DNA from: Gongronella butleri
Taxonomy: Eukaryota > Mucoromycota > Mucoromycetes > Mucorales > Cunninghamellaceae
Length of the DNA stretch: 64,000 nt
Assembly (NCBI GenBank): GCA_025201375.1
Contig: JAIWZP010000020.1
Coordinates: forward strand, 372,001-436,000
Direction of reading: 5' to 3'
The translations under genes were made by a program, and so were the position numbers. Under the pieces are notes generated by a model, which saw only the letters and a program-made list of their open reading frames with translations, was not told where the DNA came from and did no database searches. This document shows, piece by piece, positions 11,421-23,812 of this stretch. Position 1 is the first letter of the stretch. The number at the start of each line of letters is the position of its first letter.

Positions 11421-13639
11421 ACTGCACTCATCTGGCGTGGCGCAAAGGCCACACGACTTACAATAGAAGCGCGCGCTCACCCACCGCAGCGAATAGCACC
11501 CAAGAGGAGCCACCACTACAAGAGCAAGCCAAAGAGACAGGATCCATACAAAAAAATAAACAAGAACGAGGAAGAGAGACGAAAAAAGGTCAGGCCGCTG
11601 AGAAAACAATAAATAATCGGCCCATTTTCAAGCCCCGGCCTTTTTACAGCCAAAGCATGCTGCAAAGCGTCTTGCACGCCTTTGTTGAAGGGCAACAAAG
11701 CTCGTTTTCTTACACTTCCTTTCGTATGTCTCCACTGGCAGCGTGTCCACCTTCAGGCATATCCAATCATATTCAAAGGAATCTGGACATATTGGGCTCC
11801 CCTTGAAAACAGAGCAAAATCGAGCAAACACCGATCATGCATCGCTTGTGATTGGGCAAATCGCACTGCTGACACGCGGAGCACACTCTGCATATTGCAT
11901 AAACGATGCACAGACCCATCGTGTCGCGTTTGCTTCATTTTGGTTATATGTCTTTTCTCTCTTTTTCTCTTTTTTTGGCTGGTAAGGCTGAAAAGGCTGG
12001 TAAGGCGGCAAAGGCAGTGAGCGGACTATCAATTGCCGGGCGGCCGGACCATGCGCAGGCCACAAAAATAAAATAAAAGGTGCGGGCGGCCTTTTTTTTG
12101 GTTTTTTTTTCTTTTCTTTTTCTCTTTGGCTCCCTGTGGCCTGCTGGATGCCTGAGGTGCACTGTTGCAATCTATTTTGTTGGACTCGTCCGTCAAATTT
12201 ATTTTCGCTCAGAAGGCCAGGGCTGAAGGCTAAAACAACGGGCTGTACCTTCGGGCTGAGCCAAGTTCATCCGCTTCGCTCTTAGTCAGCTTAATGGATG
12301 GTTTCGTTGCGCGTGCAGTTCCATTTCCCCCTGCCTGAGCCTGCGAACACTACAATGGGAAGGGTTCCGTTTGACAGTCCTCGCGACCGAGCTTTTGCGA
12401 GTCGCAAAATTGTAACGAGTGGCTGGATCCATAAAAGCGCTTTTTGTTATTCTCGCAAGAGAAGAAGCAGAATGTTTTTGGTTTTTTTCTCTCACGCTGG
12501 ACCGCAAAAGGATCCATGCGGGGCTTCTTTTACAGACCAAAGGAAGGGGCACGCAATGCCAACCGCCTCCACGCGGTCGTGCCCGGGCAACGTCTTGTTT
12601 AGGCGGCAAAAGGGTTGGCTCTTTTACAGTTTTCAATAAAAAACATATTTTAAAAGTCTCTTTATCTCTTGTCTTTATAAGCATCGCTATCGTGGATGCT
12701 GAAGAGTAGTCGTATGGACGACAAAAAGGCAAAAACAGCGATTGCATGCTAATGGTCAAGCTACCAATAAAAGTCTATGCTGCTGTTCCAGCTATTGAAA
12801 AATGCGCCTGGCTCTTCTCTTTCCGAAACACCTTGTTTCGTGGTGTTACGATGCAAGGTCGTCGAGAAACATGCATTTGAAGCCTGAATTAGGCTGTTTT
12901 TAGCCAACTCGCCGCAGCACTGCGGAACGCAGCGCCGTGGGGTTTGTACCGTTCGATGCGCCCAATCGTGCTCTACACAGCACCATTGAAATAACACAAA
13001 TTAGATAGGCATATTCATGAGAAAAGGCATGTTTCATGGTAATTTCATCCTTGCCGCGAACACGCCCTATTTTCGACGCACCGCCAGGACTTGGAACTAC
13101 TGGCACAAGCTGACTCAGACTGTCGACGTTGTCCGTTGCACAATTTGAGCGGCGTCGCTCGTGATCTCGCAAAGAAAACAGAGAAACTCAAGCTAAATTT
13201 GTGTTTTTTGTGTCAACTTAAGTTGTGGACTGAATTCAGCAACGCCTGTTTTGACTTCATCTGAATCAGCGTCATGAGGCCCTCAGGCAGCCTGTGCCCC
13301 GTGATGAATCTGCCCGATCTCGATGAGAAAGCATTAAAAACACACTGAACTTAGTTTGCGCATTGCAAGATCGCGGAGTGCACTAGCATCTTGTGGATAA
13401 ACAGGGCATTTGTCGAGTCTTTTGCCTCTGGTCGTTCTTTGTTTCAAATTTGGCGCGATCCGGGCAAGCTCATTCGGAAATGCTCTTTGAATATTCGTGT
13501 TTTAGCTGCACGCCCATTGTCATTCGCCAACCAGGCATTTTTTCAGCGGCGAAACGCGTCTCACCGTGTAGTGGCGAGCTGGAAACACCAAAGGGGGCTC
13601 ATCTTGAGGCTGCCGCAAATGAATAGGGGCGCGCCAGAT

Positions 13640-14362
13640 GCAAATTAAAAAACAAGCCTTGTCGAGCTCCCAAACCAAAATAAAAAAAACAGGTCCCCAG
13701 AAATGGATGAAACTTACACACAAGAAACCTCGCAAGGAGAAACCACGAAAGGCACGAAAAGAAGGCACGGTCTATCCAGCCGTTGACGAGCATTAGAGAG
13801 TTTTAGATTTAATTTCAAATGCGAATTCCACGGGAAAAACGCGCCCTTAGAGCCGCGCCGACGCGTCCACTAGCAAGAGATACGCCAAGTGCATGGGTTG
13901 AATTAAGAACAAGCGCGGGTGGCCGAAGGTCTGACCCAGTTTATCACGCATCCAAATTGTACCGCAAACAGGATGCTCGCATCAATTCTGCCTGGAAATC
14001 GTATTTTGCAGTGATCATCGATATCCACGTACGCAGCGAGCAATGTTCTTTCTGGTGGTGCAAGTTTTATCGAGATACAAGCACATTTCGTCGAAATGAC
14101 CTTGAGGCGAAAAACAGAAGCAAATCGCATTTTACGCGAAACCCTGTCGATGCACCCCAGGTTTTTATTGCATTTTCCGTCAGCTAAACAGAAGCGTTTA
14201 CCATGTGTGTGAATGGAGTGGTGATCCGAGGACCTAAATTTCGCTGTTTTCAAACCCGTGACTGTATCCATAGGAAAATCCATCATTTTCGAAAATCGTT
14301 ATTGCGCGGCATCCAGTGTCTACAGAGCAGCAAGACCGGGTTCATTTGAACGACAAGGCCTG
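13640..14362 (+). repeat. Dispersed repeat family A, copy 1 (~723 bp)
   Basis: It aligns along its whole length with 56631-57352 and 58620-59343 in the same orientation. Landmarks in order: a CGAGCTCCCAAACCAAAAT block; GAAACCACG; GACGAGCATTAGAGAGTTTT (GAGCAAT in the others); TTTCAAATGCGAATTCCACG; AAAACGCGCCCTTAGAGCCG; TATCCACGTACGCAGC; GGCGAAAAACAGAAGCAAAT; TCCGAGGACCTAAATTTCGC; GGAAAATCCATCATTTTCG; GGCATCCAGTGTC; TTCATTTGAACGACAAGGCC. No intact ORF is shared among the copies. The three copies have nearly equal length, which suggests a defined unit such as a non-autonomous element. Confidence 0.8.
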
Positions 14363-16176
14363 GAATGACAGGTTTAAATTGGAAATCACCTGATGGAGAA
14401 GTTAATCATGGACTGACTACCAGAAAATATAAAAAAAAGATAAATTTTTTTTCCACAAACACGTAGTCAAACATGATTTTTCTTGCGCTGCTGCTTTCGG
14501 GTAGCTCGCCATGTGAACTTTTTCTTTAGCGCTCAAGTTACGAGGGGGTCAAAGAGAGCGAAAAAATCACGGAAACCAGTAAAAGGAGACCTTTTTGCAT
14601 TTTTCAAAAGCGCCACCGTCTGTTTTCAATGGTGTTTTGTTGACCAGAGGTAGAGAAGGTTGCACTGAACTTTTGTGTGCGCCTTTGGCTGGGTCGGCAG
14701 GTCGTGTAGAGGACGTGCAATCGCATTTACAGCTTTGGTCCCACTATTTTTAGAGGCCGGCGCACGGTGGGCCGCCTCTCTCCGCGGTCCTTTTCGGTCA
14801 TGGACGTTTCAATAAGGTTGAAATGACATCACTGTGCTTTTCACACACTCTCGCGTGGCCGTTGGCTTGTGAAATAGCACAACATGGCACATTTGCCGAT
14901 TTTACGCGTTTTCGCTTCACTTTTTAGAAAAGGAAGTGTCAGCCTCCTTCATGAGCACGTCAAAGGGCGCGAGATGACTTGAAAAAAAAAAAGAGTGGCC
15001 AGCCTGGGCAGATTGTTAATTCAGGGTTAAATCGATTTCTCCTGGCAATGCGGGCCTCCAAAGGACTGGAAAGGGAGAAACCAATGGTAATTCCGCACCG
15101 CCAGGCACCCCCAATAGCGGCTTCTCACGTATGGCGTTGGGTTTCATGTTGCCCCAACCTTGTTCAAACCGTGTCAGCGGTGCATGCCCAATTTTTTCTT
15201 TTTTATATTTGACAACAGTGCCCTATTGTGCAAGAGCAATGGAACAATATAAAAGCACTATGTTATGCATAATTGTGCCACTCATTTGTGTGTGTGTGAC
15301 CATCATGCAAGATGGGCGGCGCTAAGATGTGTTTGTTTTCTGCAACTCAAAAAAAAAAAAAAACGAAATCGGCTGTGTAACCTCGTCCAATGGCGTAGCA
15401 TTTTGCGGCACTTTTTTTTTTTTTTTTCAAAACCCTTCGTCCAAGCAGGTCCGTGGCGTTCAATTCGCAAACTTGTCCGCTGGATCCTATCTTTTGTTCC
15501 TCCTTTTTTTTTGCCTATTTTGTGGCTTGCCGTCGCGTCTCCTTGGATCCTGCACTGTTGCCATTACTTCTTCCCAATTACAAGGACGACAAAACGCGCG
15601 TTGCAAGTAAAACACACAATAGAAATGGACGGCAAATTGTATCCTTGCCAATGAGTACGACGTGGGGCGGGGCGACAGTGGTATTTTCCTTTCGCGGGAG
15701 CTGAGAAACTCACATGCAGAGCCAAAAAGATGGCGATGGATGACCATTGGGTGGCACAATGGTATTGTTAGCGTGCGGTTCATTTTGAAAATGAGCGGGG
15801 TAAGGGGGATGGAGTCGAATCCCACACGTTTTGTCAAACTTTAATTGATGTCTGGTCCGAGTACCCCTCTCTTTTTTTCATCTTGGTGTCCAATGAGTGG
15901 TGCCATGGCTGTGGCGGGGATCCAGGAACAAGAAAAAATAAAAAACTCTAATGGCGATCGAAATCCTTAGGCTTCTTTTTTTTTTCCCTGTTTTGATTTC
16001 ATCATTGTCATTGTCTGGCGCTCCGTTTCACACACACCTTCCCTTTCTTCCCTTTTTTTTCTCTCTTTTTCTCTCTTTATCGTTCTTTAGCGTTCTATTT
16101 TTTTTTTTTTTGTTTTTTTCGATTTTTCTTTGTTCCTGATCCCAATTGCCCCATTTCTGCGTGTCGATCAGTGAAC

Positions 16177-19100
16177 ATGGAAGTGCAGCACCCGAGCCCA
16201 GTCCACGCCCCGCCCCAAGGGCACGTGGTGGATCAGGATTTTGACATGGCGATGCAAGACGCCTATTACGAGCAAGGTCGTGCGCCGTCGACCACGACGG
16301 ACGGCGACAATGGCTATATGGAAGAGTATTCCGAGAAGCCGCCACCCCCTGAGCGGCGGCCGCTGTATAAAAAGAAGAAATTCTGGCTGATCTGTGGCAT
16401 TGTGACGGCGATTATCATCATTGTCGTGGTGTGCCTCATGATTTTTGTCTTTTTCCCCATGATTGCGCAGAGTCTGATGAATCAAGCTGGTATTGACGTC
16501 AACTCGGCCGCCATCACGTTCTCGCCGCCGTCGACCGACGTTGCAAAGCGCGACGCCACCGCCGCGACCAATGACCCAAGCAAGCTCTTTTATATGGACA
16601 TGTCTAGCGCCATGAAAAACACCGGCCCCTTCTCAGCAACCATCTCGTTCCACAACCCCATCAACGTGTATTACAATGATACGCTGCTGGGCAACGTCAC
16701 GTTGCCGGATGCCAAGATCAGCGCGGGAAAAGGCGACCTCAATGCCCAAACACCCTTCCTCATCCAAGATGCCGATTATTTTGGCTCTTTTTCAAAGGAC
16801 ATGCTTGCCTCTGAGACCTTTTACTGGCAACTTAAGGGTTCAGCAGATATCACCGCCCTTGGCAGGTAAGATAAAAAGATATAAAAAGAAAATTGCGCGT
16901 CAATTCATCAAAACAATGTTTTTTTGGCGTCCGAGACGCATCTTTTGCGCGTTGCATCGCGTCCGAGACGCGTCTTGTGTGGCACAAAATGAGACTCATT
17001 CATGTGGCTCACCCTTATTTTTCCTTATTTTTTCTTTCTAATTCTAGAACGGCCACAGTCAACTTGGACAAAAAGGTGGCCATTGCTGGTAAGTGTGTCT
17101 GTCTCCCAAGGAAAAAATGAATCACGACCGTTCATTCATTTTTTTTTGTCTCTCTCTCACTCACTCACAAAAAAAAGGCATGAACGGGTTCCAGCAGGTG
17201 ACGATTCAATCGTTTGAATTGCCGTCGGACGCGCCACAAGGCGGCATCAATGTGGCCTTGGGGACGATTCTGACGAGTCCGAGCCCTGTTTCTGTGGAGA
17301 TGGGCACGATTGTGATGCAGATGCTGTACCAAGGGGTTTCTCTCGGCACCATCAGCGCGGACAACGTAACATTGCAACAAGGCGACAATCACATTAATTT
17401 GAAAGGCGTGCTCGTGCCTCAGACGGACGCCAATTCATTGGCCAAGGTGGGCGACATGTTCACGGCGTACGTGAGCGGCAATGTGGCTCTGACGTCGGCC
17501 ATTGGCACTTCGACGGTGCTGAGCAATAACGTGACTGTGCCTTGGCTCAATAGCGCGTTCCAGACGGTGCAATTGAACGTTGGCCTGCAGAACATAGGAG
17601 GCCCACTCAACATGATCCACGCCGTCAACATGGGTTATCTTGATCTCGCCTTTGACTCGTCCAGCCCATACGCTCCCACATTGAGCGCGCCTGCCGTCAT
17701 GGCCGATTTCTCCATCCCATTCGGCTTTTCTTTGGCGATCCACCAAGTCACACAGAACCTGACCTTGTACACCAATTCAACAGGCAACTTTTCCCAGCTT
17801 GTTGTGCCTTGGTCCCCGTCACAGAGTAACCAGCAAAGCGGAAAATTGCAATTCGGCATCAATCAAGCGCAATTGGTGGCCATGGACGGCATGGATGATG
17901 CATTCAATGATTACACGTATGCATTGACGGCTAGCGACATGTACACCTTTGGTGTGCGCGGGTCGGCCATCACACAGACAACCACACCCATTGGCAACAT
18001 CACTTTGGGCGGGGTTTTGTTCGATGTGCCCACCAGATTGCATGGGCTTCAATTCCTCAACAGCGAGGCCACCGTCATCACCAGTGTCGACATGACCGGC
18101 GGCACATCCGACGCGTTGCAATTGGCCATTGGCGTGCAAATGACCAATCCGGCGGATTTCGCGATGTCCATTGGTGATGTCACCTTTAATATGCAATCCG
18201 ACGGTACCGATGTGGGCACGGCCACGCTCAAGAACCTGACCTTGGAGCGCGGCACGAACAACGTGGTGGCCATGGCGCAATTCGATCCGCGCAGTTCGGA
18301 TCAAGGCCAAGAAATGCTGACTTCTTTCGTCCAAGGCCAAAACTCGCCTGCGTCCATCAGCGGCTATGACCAATCGACACCCATCGCGTCGTTGGCCAAT
18401 GCACTTGCAGCCATCACCATTGACACCACATTGCCAGGGTTGCCCAATACATTGATTCAGTCCGGCATGCTTTTTGTCCCGAATGATGCGATTGACACGA
18501 GCACCGTGCTTGTTTCCGTGATCTTGGCAAATCCATTCACAGCCTCACTCAAAATCACGGACATCCAGTCCTCCGCCACGTACAATGGCATGCCCGTCGG
18601 CAACATTAATGAGGATATCAGCAGCAATCCCTTTGCCATTGGCGGCCACGCCAATGCGTCGTCTCCTCAATTGCACATGTCCATGAACATGGAGCCTGCC
18701 GCCGTCGCCCTCCTCATGCGCGACCTGGCTGTCGACGCCAACATGGACACCAAGGCCTTGGATGCCCTGCTCGGCATGGGCGGATTGCATGTCCAGGGTC
18801 AGCAAGACGTTCAGCCGTCGGCCGATATCTTCCAGGGCTTCAACATCAGCAGCTTTGTCATGGACGCCATGAAGGCTCTCAAGGTCGACCTCAACATGGC
18901 TTCCACACTCGTCGTTGGCGAATACGAAGACAAGCTCGCCTTTTCCCAGTCAAAGGTCCAAATCAACGCCGACCCCTCGGTCACTGGCCTTATCCCCATT
19001 GTCGGCCAACCCATCGTCCAAGCCATTGTCAATGGCGCCACACTCGGCTTTGACACCCTCGTGCTCTCCAATCCAACCGATAATAGCGCAAATGTGCAAA

Positions 19101-22100
19101 TGGTATGCTTTTAAAAAAAAGAAAAAAGAAAAAAAGAAAGAAAGAAAGAAAATAGGGCGATTGAGCGAAAAGAAGAAGTGCAAAAAAAAAAAAAAAAAAA
19201 TTAAATTCTGATTTTTTTTCATCGATTTTATCATAGGTGGGTTCCATCACGGGCACGGGTCCCATGGACGCAACCATTTCGTTCCCAAGCCCTTTGACTA
19301 TCCGCTGGCAAGGCAAGCAGCTTGGCACTGCAAGCATGCCGCCTGTGCAGGCACAGGCCGACAAGGGCGCACAATTCAACGTGCCATCCTCCTTTAGCAT
19401 CACGGATCAGGACGCCATGGAGCAATTCGCTGCCTTTATGATTAACAATGAGGAATTCGAGTGGGAAATCATCTCTAACGACGTCTCCGTCAATGCGCTC
19501 GGATTCACCTTCAACAACATTGCCATGCAAAAGTTCGTCACCATCAAGGGTTGCAATGGCTTCAAGGGCGACGTCACCATCCAATCCTTTGATTTGCCCT
19601 CCAACGACCCCGCCGGTGGCATCACGCTCACCGCAAAGACACAGATTGTAAGAAAAAGAATCACAGTGCTGCACATTGTAGAATTGACACTCACGCGACT
19701 TTTTTTTTCTTTTTTGTTCCTTTTTTTTCCTTTTTTCCCGTATTTTTTTTATCTCTCTAATTTTTTTTCAGCAAAATCCTTCGCAAGTTGGCTTCTCGCT
19801 CTCCTCTGTCCAGTGTAAGTCCCGAGTGTCGTCATAGAAATGACAATTGGATACCCTTTAAAAGCAAAAAAGCTCATTTTTGCTCCTTTTTCCATTTTTT
19901 TTTGGCAGTTGACAGCTATTACAATGACGTGTATGTTGGACCTCTTGGCGCGTCGCCGGCCTCATTCTCGCCATTGGCTTCGTCGGGTGTCGACATGCAG
20001 GGCCGCATGGTGCCGCAATCGAGCGAAAGCGACATGCAAGCGATTACAGAGGTGTTTGACAATTATCTGTCTGGCAAGAGCTCCGCATTGACTGTCAAGG
20101 GTGCGGCAGCCGGTGGGCCCAATGGCCAAGTCGGCTGGCTCACCAATGCATTCAAGACCTTGTCGATTGACAATGTGATTCTGCCCGGTCCGAGCCAATT
20201 GCCCAATTTGATCCCGTCCATCACCATGAACAACATGCAGCTCGACTTTACCAAGGATGCATGGGCGCCTACCTCGGGGTCCACTTCGGTGAGAAATTAA
20301 TTTTCGCATGAAATTCATGCAAATTCGCGTCATTGGCTGACTTTTTTTTTTTCTTTTTCTTTAGGTGCAAGCCAAGCTCCAATCGCCGTTTGGCTTCCCT
20401 CTTGGTGTCTCGCAGCTGAGCATGGAGGTCGACGCGTCCGCAGGCGGCCAAAAGATGGCGCATCTATCGATCCCCACCGAGCAAGCATCAACGGACAGCA
20501 GCAACACGGTGACAACCGCGTTTTCCAACGTGCCTTTTGAGGTGAGCGCGCACGAAGTGTTTGCGGGCTTCCTTGCCGCGCTCGCGCAGAGCGCCAGCGG
20601 CTCGTTTGGCCTTGCAGGCACCACCAATGCCATTGCAACCACCGCCATTGGCAACATTCCTCTAAACAATATCAAATTCGACGTCACCACCTCGCTCGGC
20701 GGCCTCAACAACTTTGATGGCAAGACAACCATTGATTCCATGAGCGTCTCGGGTAAGGAAAAGAGAAAAAAAACCAGCAGAAAAAAAAAAAAAATGAAGC
20801 TCATTTTATCCCTTTTTTAAAAGGTGGCACTTCGGAATACACGCTTGTGTCCACAACAGTGTCGTTCAACAACCCGTCGCAGGTGTCGATCAGCATGGGC
20901 GACGTGAATTTCAATGCAAAGTCGTCTGTCGGCGATGTTGGCCAGGTCTTTTTCAAAAACATGGCCGTGGTGCCCGGAAACAATCAATTTTCGGGCGAAT
21001 TCCATCTGTTTGGCGACGCCGGCGCCGTGGGGCAGTTGTTCTCGGACTATATGACCAACGCGCAGGTGGGGCTCACCATCTATGGCACGCAGCAATCGAC
21101 AACAGTCGAATCGCTGCAAACGGCACTCAGCACAATCCATCTGGAGACAACGATGCAGGGCATCAACTCCAATTTAATTGCCAGTGTCAAAGTGTCGGTC
21201 AGCATCGTGCAATTGCTGTCTGGCTCGGCCACAGGCATCGTCACGCTCAACAATCCGCTCGCCACCGATTACTCGCTCACACAGGTCAAGGCCGACGTCT
21301 TTTACGCCGGCGGCAATGGCACCATCAAGGTCGGTCACGTCGACTCGATCCCCGAGCCATGCCATGTGTCTGCCGGATCATCTACCACTTGCAGTCCATG
21401 GACTGTTACCATGGATGCAAGCATTCCCGAGCTTCTCCCTATTGTCATGACGCCTCATCTCACCATGAACATGCAACAAAACATCACGAGCGTCGTCGGC
21501 GGCGACGGTGGTTACGAGACTTCGTTTTACTACTTCCAAGGTAGGTGGAAAAAAAAGAGAAAAAAAGAGAATATGGCGAAAAAGAAAGAAAAAAGCGCGT
21601 CGCGCTCGAGAGATTTGCATTGACACGTATATTTTATTCTTTTCTTTTTGTAGACAATGTGCCCACGGAGATTGACGCGGATTTGGGCCCACTTGGCAAA
21701 CTTCCGCTTGGCAGCCCTGTCAATGGCACGAACAGCACGACCAATGGCACCATCAGCGGCAACATGACGTCCCTCTTCCCAACGAGCCTGCTTCCCAATA
21801 TCACATCCGGCTTGCCAACGAGTTTGTTGCCCAATATCACCTCCTTGTTCCCTACAAGCGTCCTTCCAAACGTCACCGCCACCGCATCCATGTCGGCGTC
21901 GTCATCGTCGATGTCCATGCCAACGAGCATCATCCCATCCGTGCCCACGTCCATGCCAGTCACCACTACCGCCACATCGACCGACAATTCGTCCGCCACA
22001 AGCTCTGGCGCGCCCAATACTTCGTCCACATCCAAGTCAGGCATCGATTTGCCCACAGTCTCGCTCCCGGGGGCCAAATCATCTTCGTCGCCGTCTGCGT

Positions 22101-22342
22101 CGTCATCTTCATCCTCTTCACCCACACCCGCGCCTGCAAGCGCGTCAATGAGCCTCCCTGGCAGCTCAAAGTCTTCCGATGCGCCATCTTCTACGACATC
22201 CTCCTCCACCACAACCACCACAACCACAACCACAACCACAACCACAACCACCACGAGCTCTACGACCACCACAACTACCACAACTACCACCACAACCACG
22301 ACGACGTCTGATGACAAGGCCAAGGCCAAGGCCACCAATTAA
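16177..22342 (+). CDS. Giant membrane-anchored DUF3712/LEA-like protein
   Basis: Nine exons (16177-16865, 17048-17088, 17178-19102, 19237-19647, 19772-19814, 19909-20288, 20365-20752, 20824-21540, 21654-22342) join in frame to 1760 aa. Residues 1-64 are cytosolic-type and Pro/acidic. KKKKFWLICG leads into one hydrophobic segment (about 69-96), so a type II, C-terminus-out topology is likely. The large outer part is beta-rich with many NxT/NxS sites and repeats a module. GPFSATISFHNPINVYYN (about 150) recurs as GPMDATISFPSPLTIRWQ at exon 4. GFQQVTIQSFELPSDAPQGG recurs as GFKGDVTIQSFDLPSNDPAGG. This layout matches fungal DUF3712/LEA-2-like membrane proteins. The tail (about 1535-1760) is Ser/Thr-rich, with a poly-Thr run at 22210-22305, and lacks a hydrophobic GPI tail. 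The role is unknown; a wall- or envelope-associated surface protein is an inference. Confidence 0.85.
22210..22306 (+). repeat. In-frame ACC/ACA microsatellite encoding poly-threonine
   Basis: The repeat is made of ACC, ACA and ACG codons and encodes two long Thr runs separated by Ser-Ser. It lies at the C-terminus of the giant membrane protein. The alternation of synonymous codons suggests selection for the peptide or slippage in 6-bp units. Confidence 0.85.
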
Positions 22343-22357
22343 TTAGTGATTTAATTT

Positions 22358-22363
22358 AATAAA
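22358..22363 (+). terminator. Probable polyadenylation signal AATAAA
   Basis: The signal lies 16 nt after the TAA at 22340-22342. The next gene starts 201 bp further on, so the 3' region must be short. Confidence 0.55.
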
Positions 22364-22563
22364 GCAATTGTTGTATTTTTGAAAGTTGTGTTGACGCGAA
22401 AACAAACAAAAAAAAGTATAGAAAAGCGGCCTGTCAATTGCCAATGGAGAATGAAAAAAAAAAAAAAAAAAAAACCGATCATGTGCTCAAAATCGAAAAT
22501 CTATGGTCTGTGCGCTCATTTGTCTTTTTTTTCGCTCACGGCCTGGCTTTCTCTCTTTTTCTC

Positions 22564-23630
22564 ATGGCATCCACATCCCTGTCAAAAGGTAAGCATCACA
22601 TTTTTTTTTTACGACATTACTGCGACCATTGAATTTTTTATTCTTTTTTTTCCTCTTTTTTTTTTTTTTACGCGCAGACACGCAACCAATGCATCCGATG
22701 ACGCGCACACGGCGCCGGCGGTCGTCGTCATCACGAACAGCACCCGTCACATACTCCAAACGACGAGTCCGGGGCCCACAGCCAGAAATTACACCGCCAC
22801 CGCCACCTCCCGCGCGTGACATGGCTTTATCGTCACTCACATCGCTACCATCGCCACACCGCGGCCGCCGCTTCTCGATCAACCGGAAGAAAATCGTCGT
22901 TTTCGACATGGATGAGAAAATCAAGGCGTTTTGGGAGGCGCATCCGTCCATTGCGCTACATGGACTGCCCAGTCCCACGCCGGAACCCCAAGACCCCTCG
23001 TCCCCCGCCGCCACTGCTGCGGTGCAAAAGGACAAGACCCGCGGCTCACCCATGACCAACGAAAAGAGCCGGTTAAACGAGACGTAAGGGCTGAGTTTTT
23101 CTCATTTTCTTGATTTTGCGTCTCAATTCCTTGTTTTTTTTATACCAAGCTCCATGGCGCCACAGGTGCGTCTGATTGACGGCAAGATTGTGCTGGACAC
23201 GTCGTCGCTGTTTGTCCAGGTGCCCGAGCTGCAGACGGGCGATTATGAGGTGGTGGAAATGGACGATGCCGAAATTCCGCACGTCAAGCGGCGCAGGTCG
23301 AGCTCGAGCTCAAGCAGCAATTCCAGCAGCCAGAGCTTAAAAAAGACCGCGTCCATGGGCGCCAATGGCAACCGGCAGCGCCGATGGACCATCCAGGAGA
23401 CGGATCTCTTTTACAATGCTCTGCACAAACACGGTGTCAATTTTGAGCGCATTGCCCATATGATTCCGCAGCGCAGCAGGAGACAGGTGCGTGGCATGTT
23501 CATGCGTCAGCTCAGCGACTCCCCAGACAGGGTCGCACAGGCATTACAGAACCGCAGCGGCGCGTTCACCGCCGCCGTCCAGCAAAAATCACAAGAATCA
23601 GCAACAATATCGCAACCAACAAGCACATGA
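22564..23630 (+). CDS. bdp1: Short BDP1-like subunit of TFIIIB (SANT/Myb domain)
   Basis: Three exons (22564-22588, 22678-23083, 23150-23630) join in frame to 303 aa. The first exon is only 25 nt. The N-terminal part is Arg/Pro/Ser-rich and disordered. A Ser-rich stretch near residues 193-206 precedes a SANT/Myb domain at about 221-270: RRWTIQETDLFYNALHKHG, then FERIAHMIPQRSRRQVRGMF. The RSRRQV signature and the spacing of tryptophan and aromatic residues are those of Bdp1 (TFIIIB B''), which bends promoter DNA with Brf1 and TBP to recruit RNA polymerase III. At 303 aa it is much shorter than the roughly 500-600 aa proteins of ascomycete yeasts and ends soon after the SANT domain. An AATAAA follows the stop after 2 nt. 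A stand-alone SANT protein is the alternative. Confidence 0.85.
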
Positions 23631-23632
23631 AC

Positions 23633-23638
23633 AATAAA
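23633..23638 (+). terminator. Probable polyadenylation signal AATAAA
   Basis: It begins 2 nt after the TGA stop at 23628-23630. The next start codon is 174 bp downstream. Confidence 0.5.
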
Positions 23639-23812
23639 AAAATTGGATCGTGGCACAAGAAAAAAAAAGGCCGCTTTTCAAATGCAGCGGGCGGCATTGC
23701 CTTTTTTCCCCCTTTTTCCTATTTTTAATTTTCTTTTTTTCTTTTTTTCCTTTTGTTCCAACCACCCCCCATCCCCTCGTTTATTCCTACTGTGTACTAG
23801 CAACGCTTTGCC

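Larger units (their letters stand above)
9339..16176. other. Gene-free 6.8-kb stretch; low-complexity DNA and old repeats
   Basis: No ORF here has recognisable protein features or spliceable partners. The region contains a diverged local duplication (about 9770-9890 against 10080-10190, sharing a TCGGTTTTTAATGCAC/CTCGTTTTTAATGCAC core). It also has short tandem repeats near 10728 and 11345 and one full copy of repeat family A (13640-14362). Bases 10995-11230 are unusually GC-rich compared with their surroundings but do not encode a recognisable protein. The last 250 bp are pyrimidine-rich and probably hold the promoter and leader of the gene at 16177. Confidence 0.55.

Noticed and set aside
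15800..15830. GGAGTCGAATCCCAC, resembling a tRNA B box
   Set aside because: No A box or cloverleaf could be drawn upstream.
17819..18373. 184-aa minus-strand ORF
   Set aside because: Antisense of exon 3 of the giant membrane protein; rare-stop strand bias explains it.
21634..22338. 234-aa minus-strand ORF rich in Val/Asp
   Set aside because: It is the antisense shadow of the Ser/Thr-rich last exon of the giant membrane protein; poly-Val mirrors the ACC/ACA repeat.
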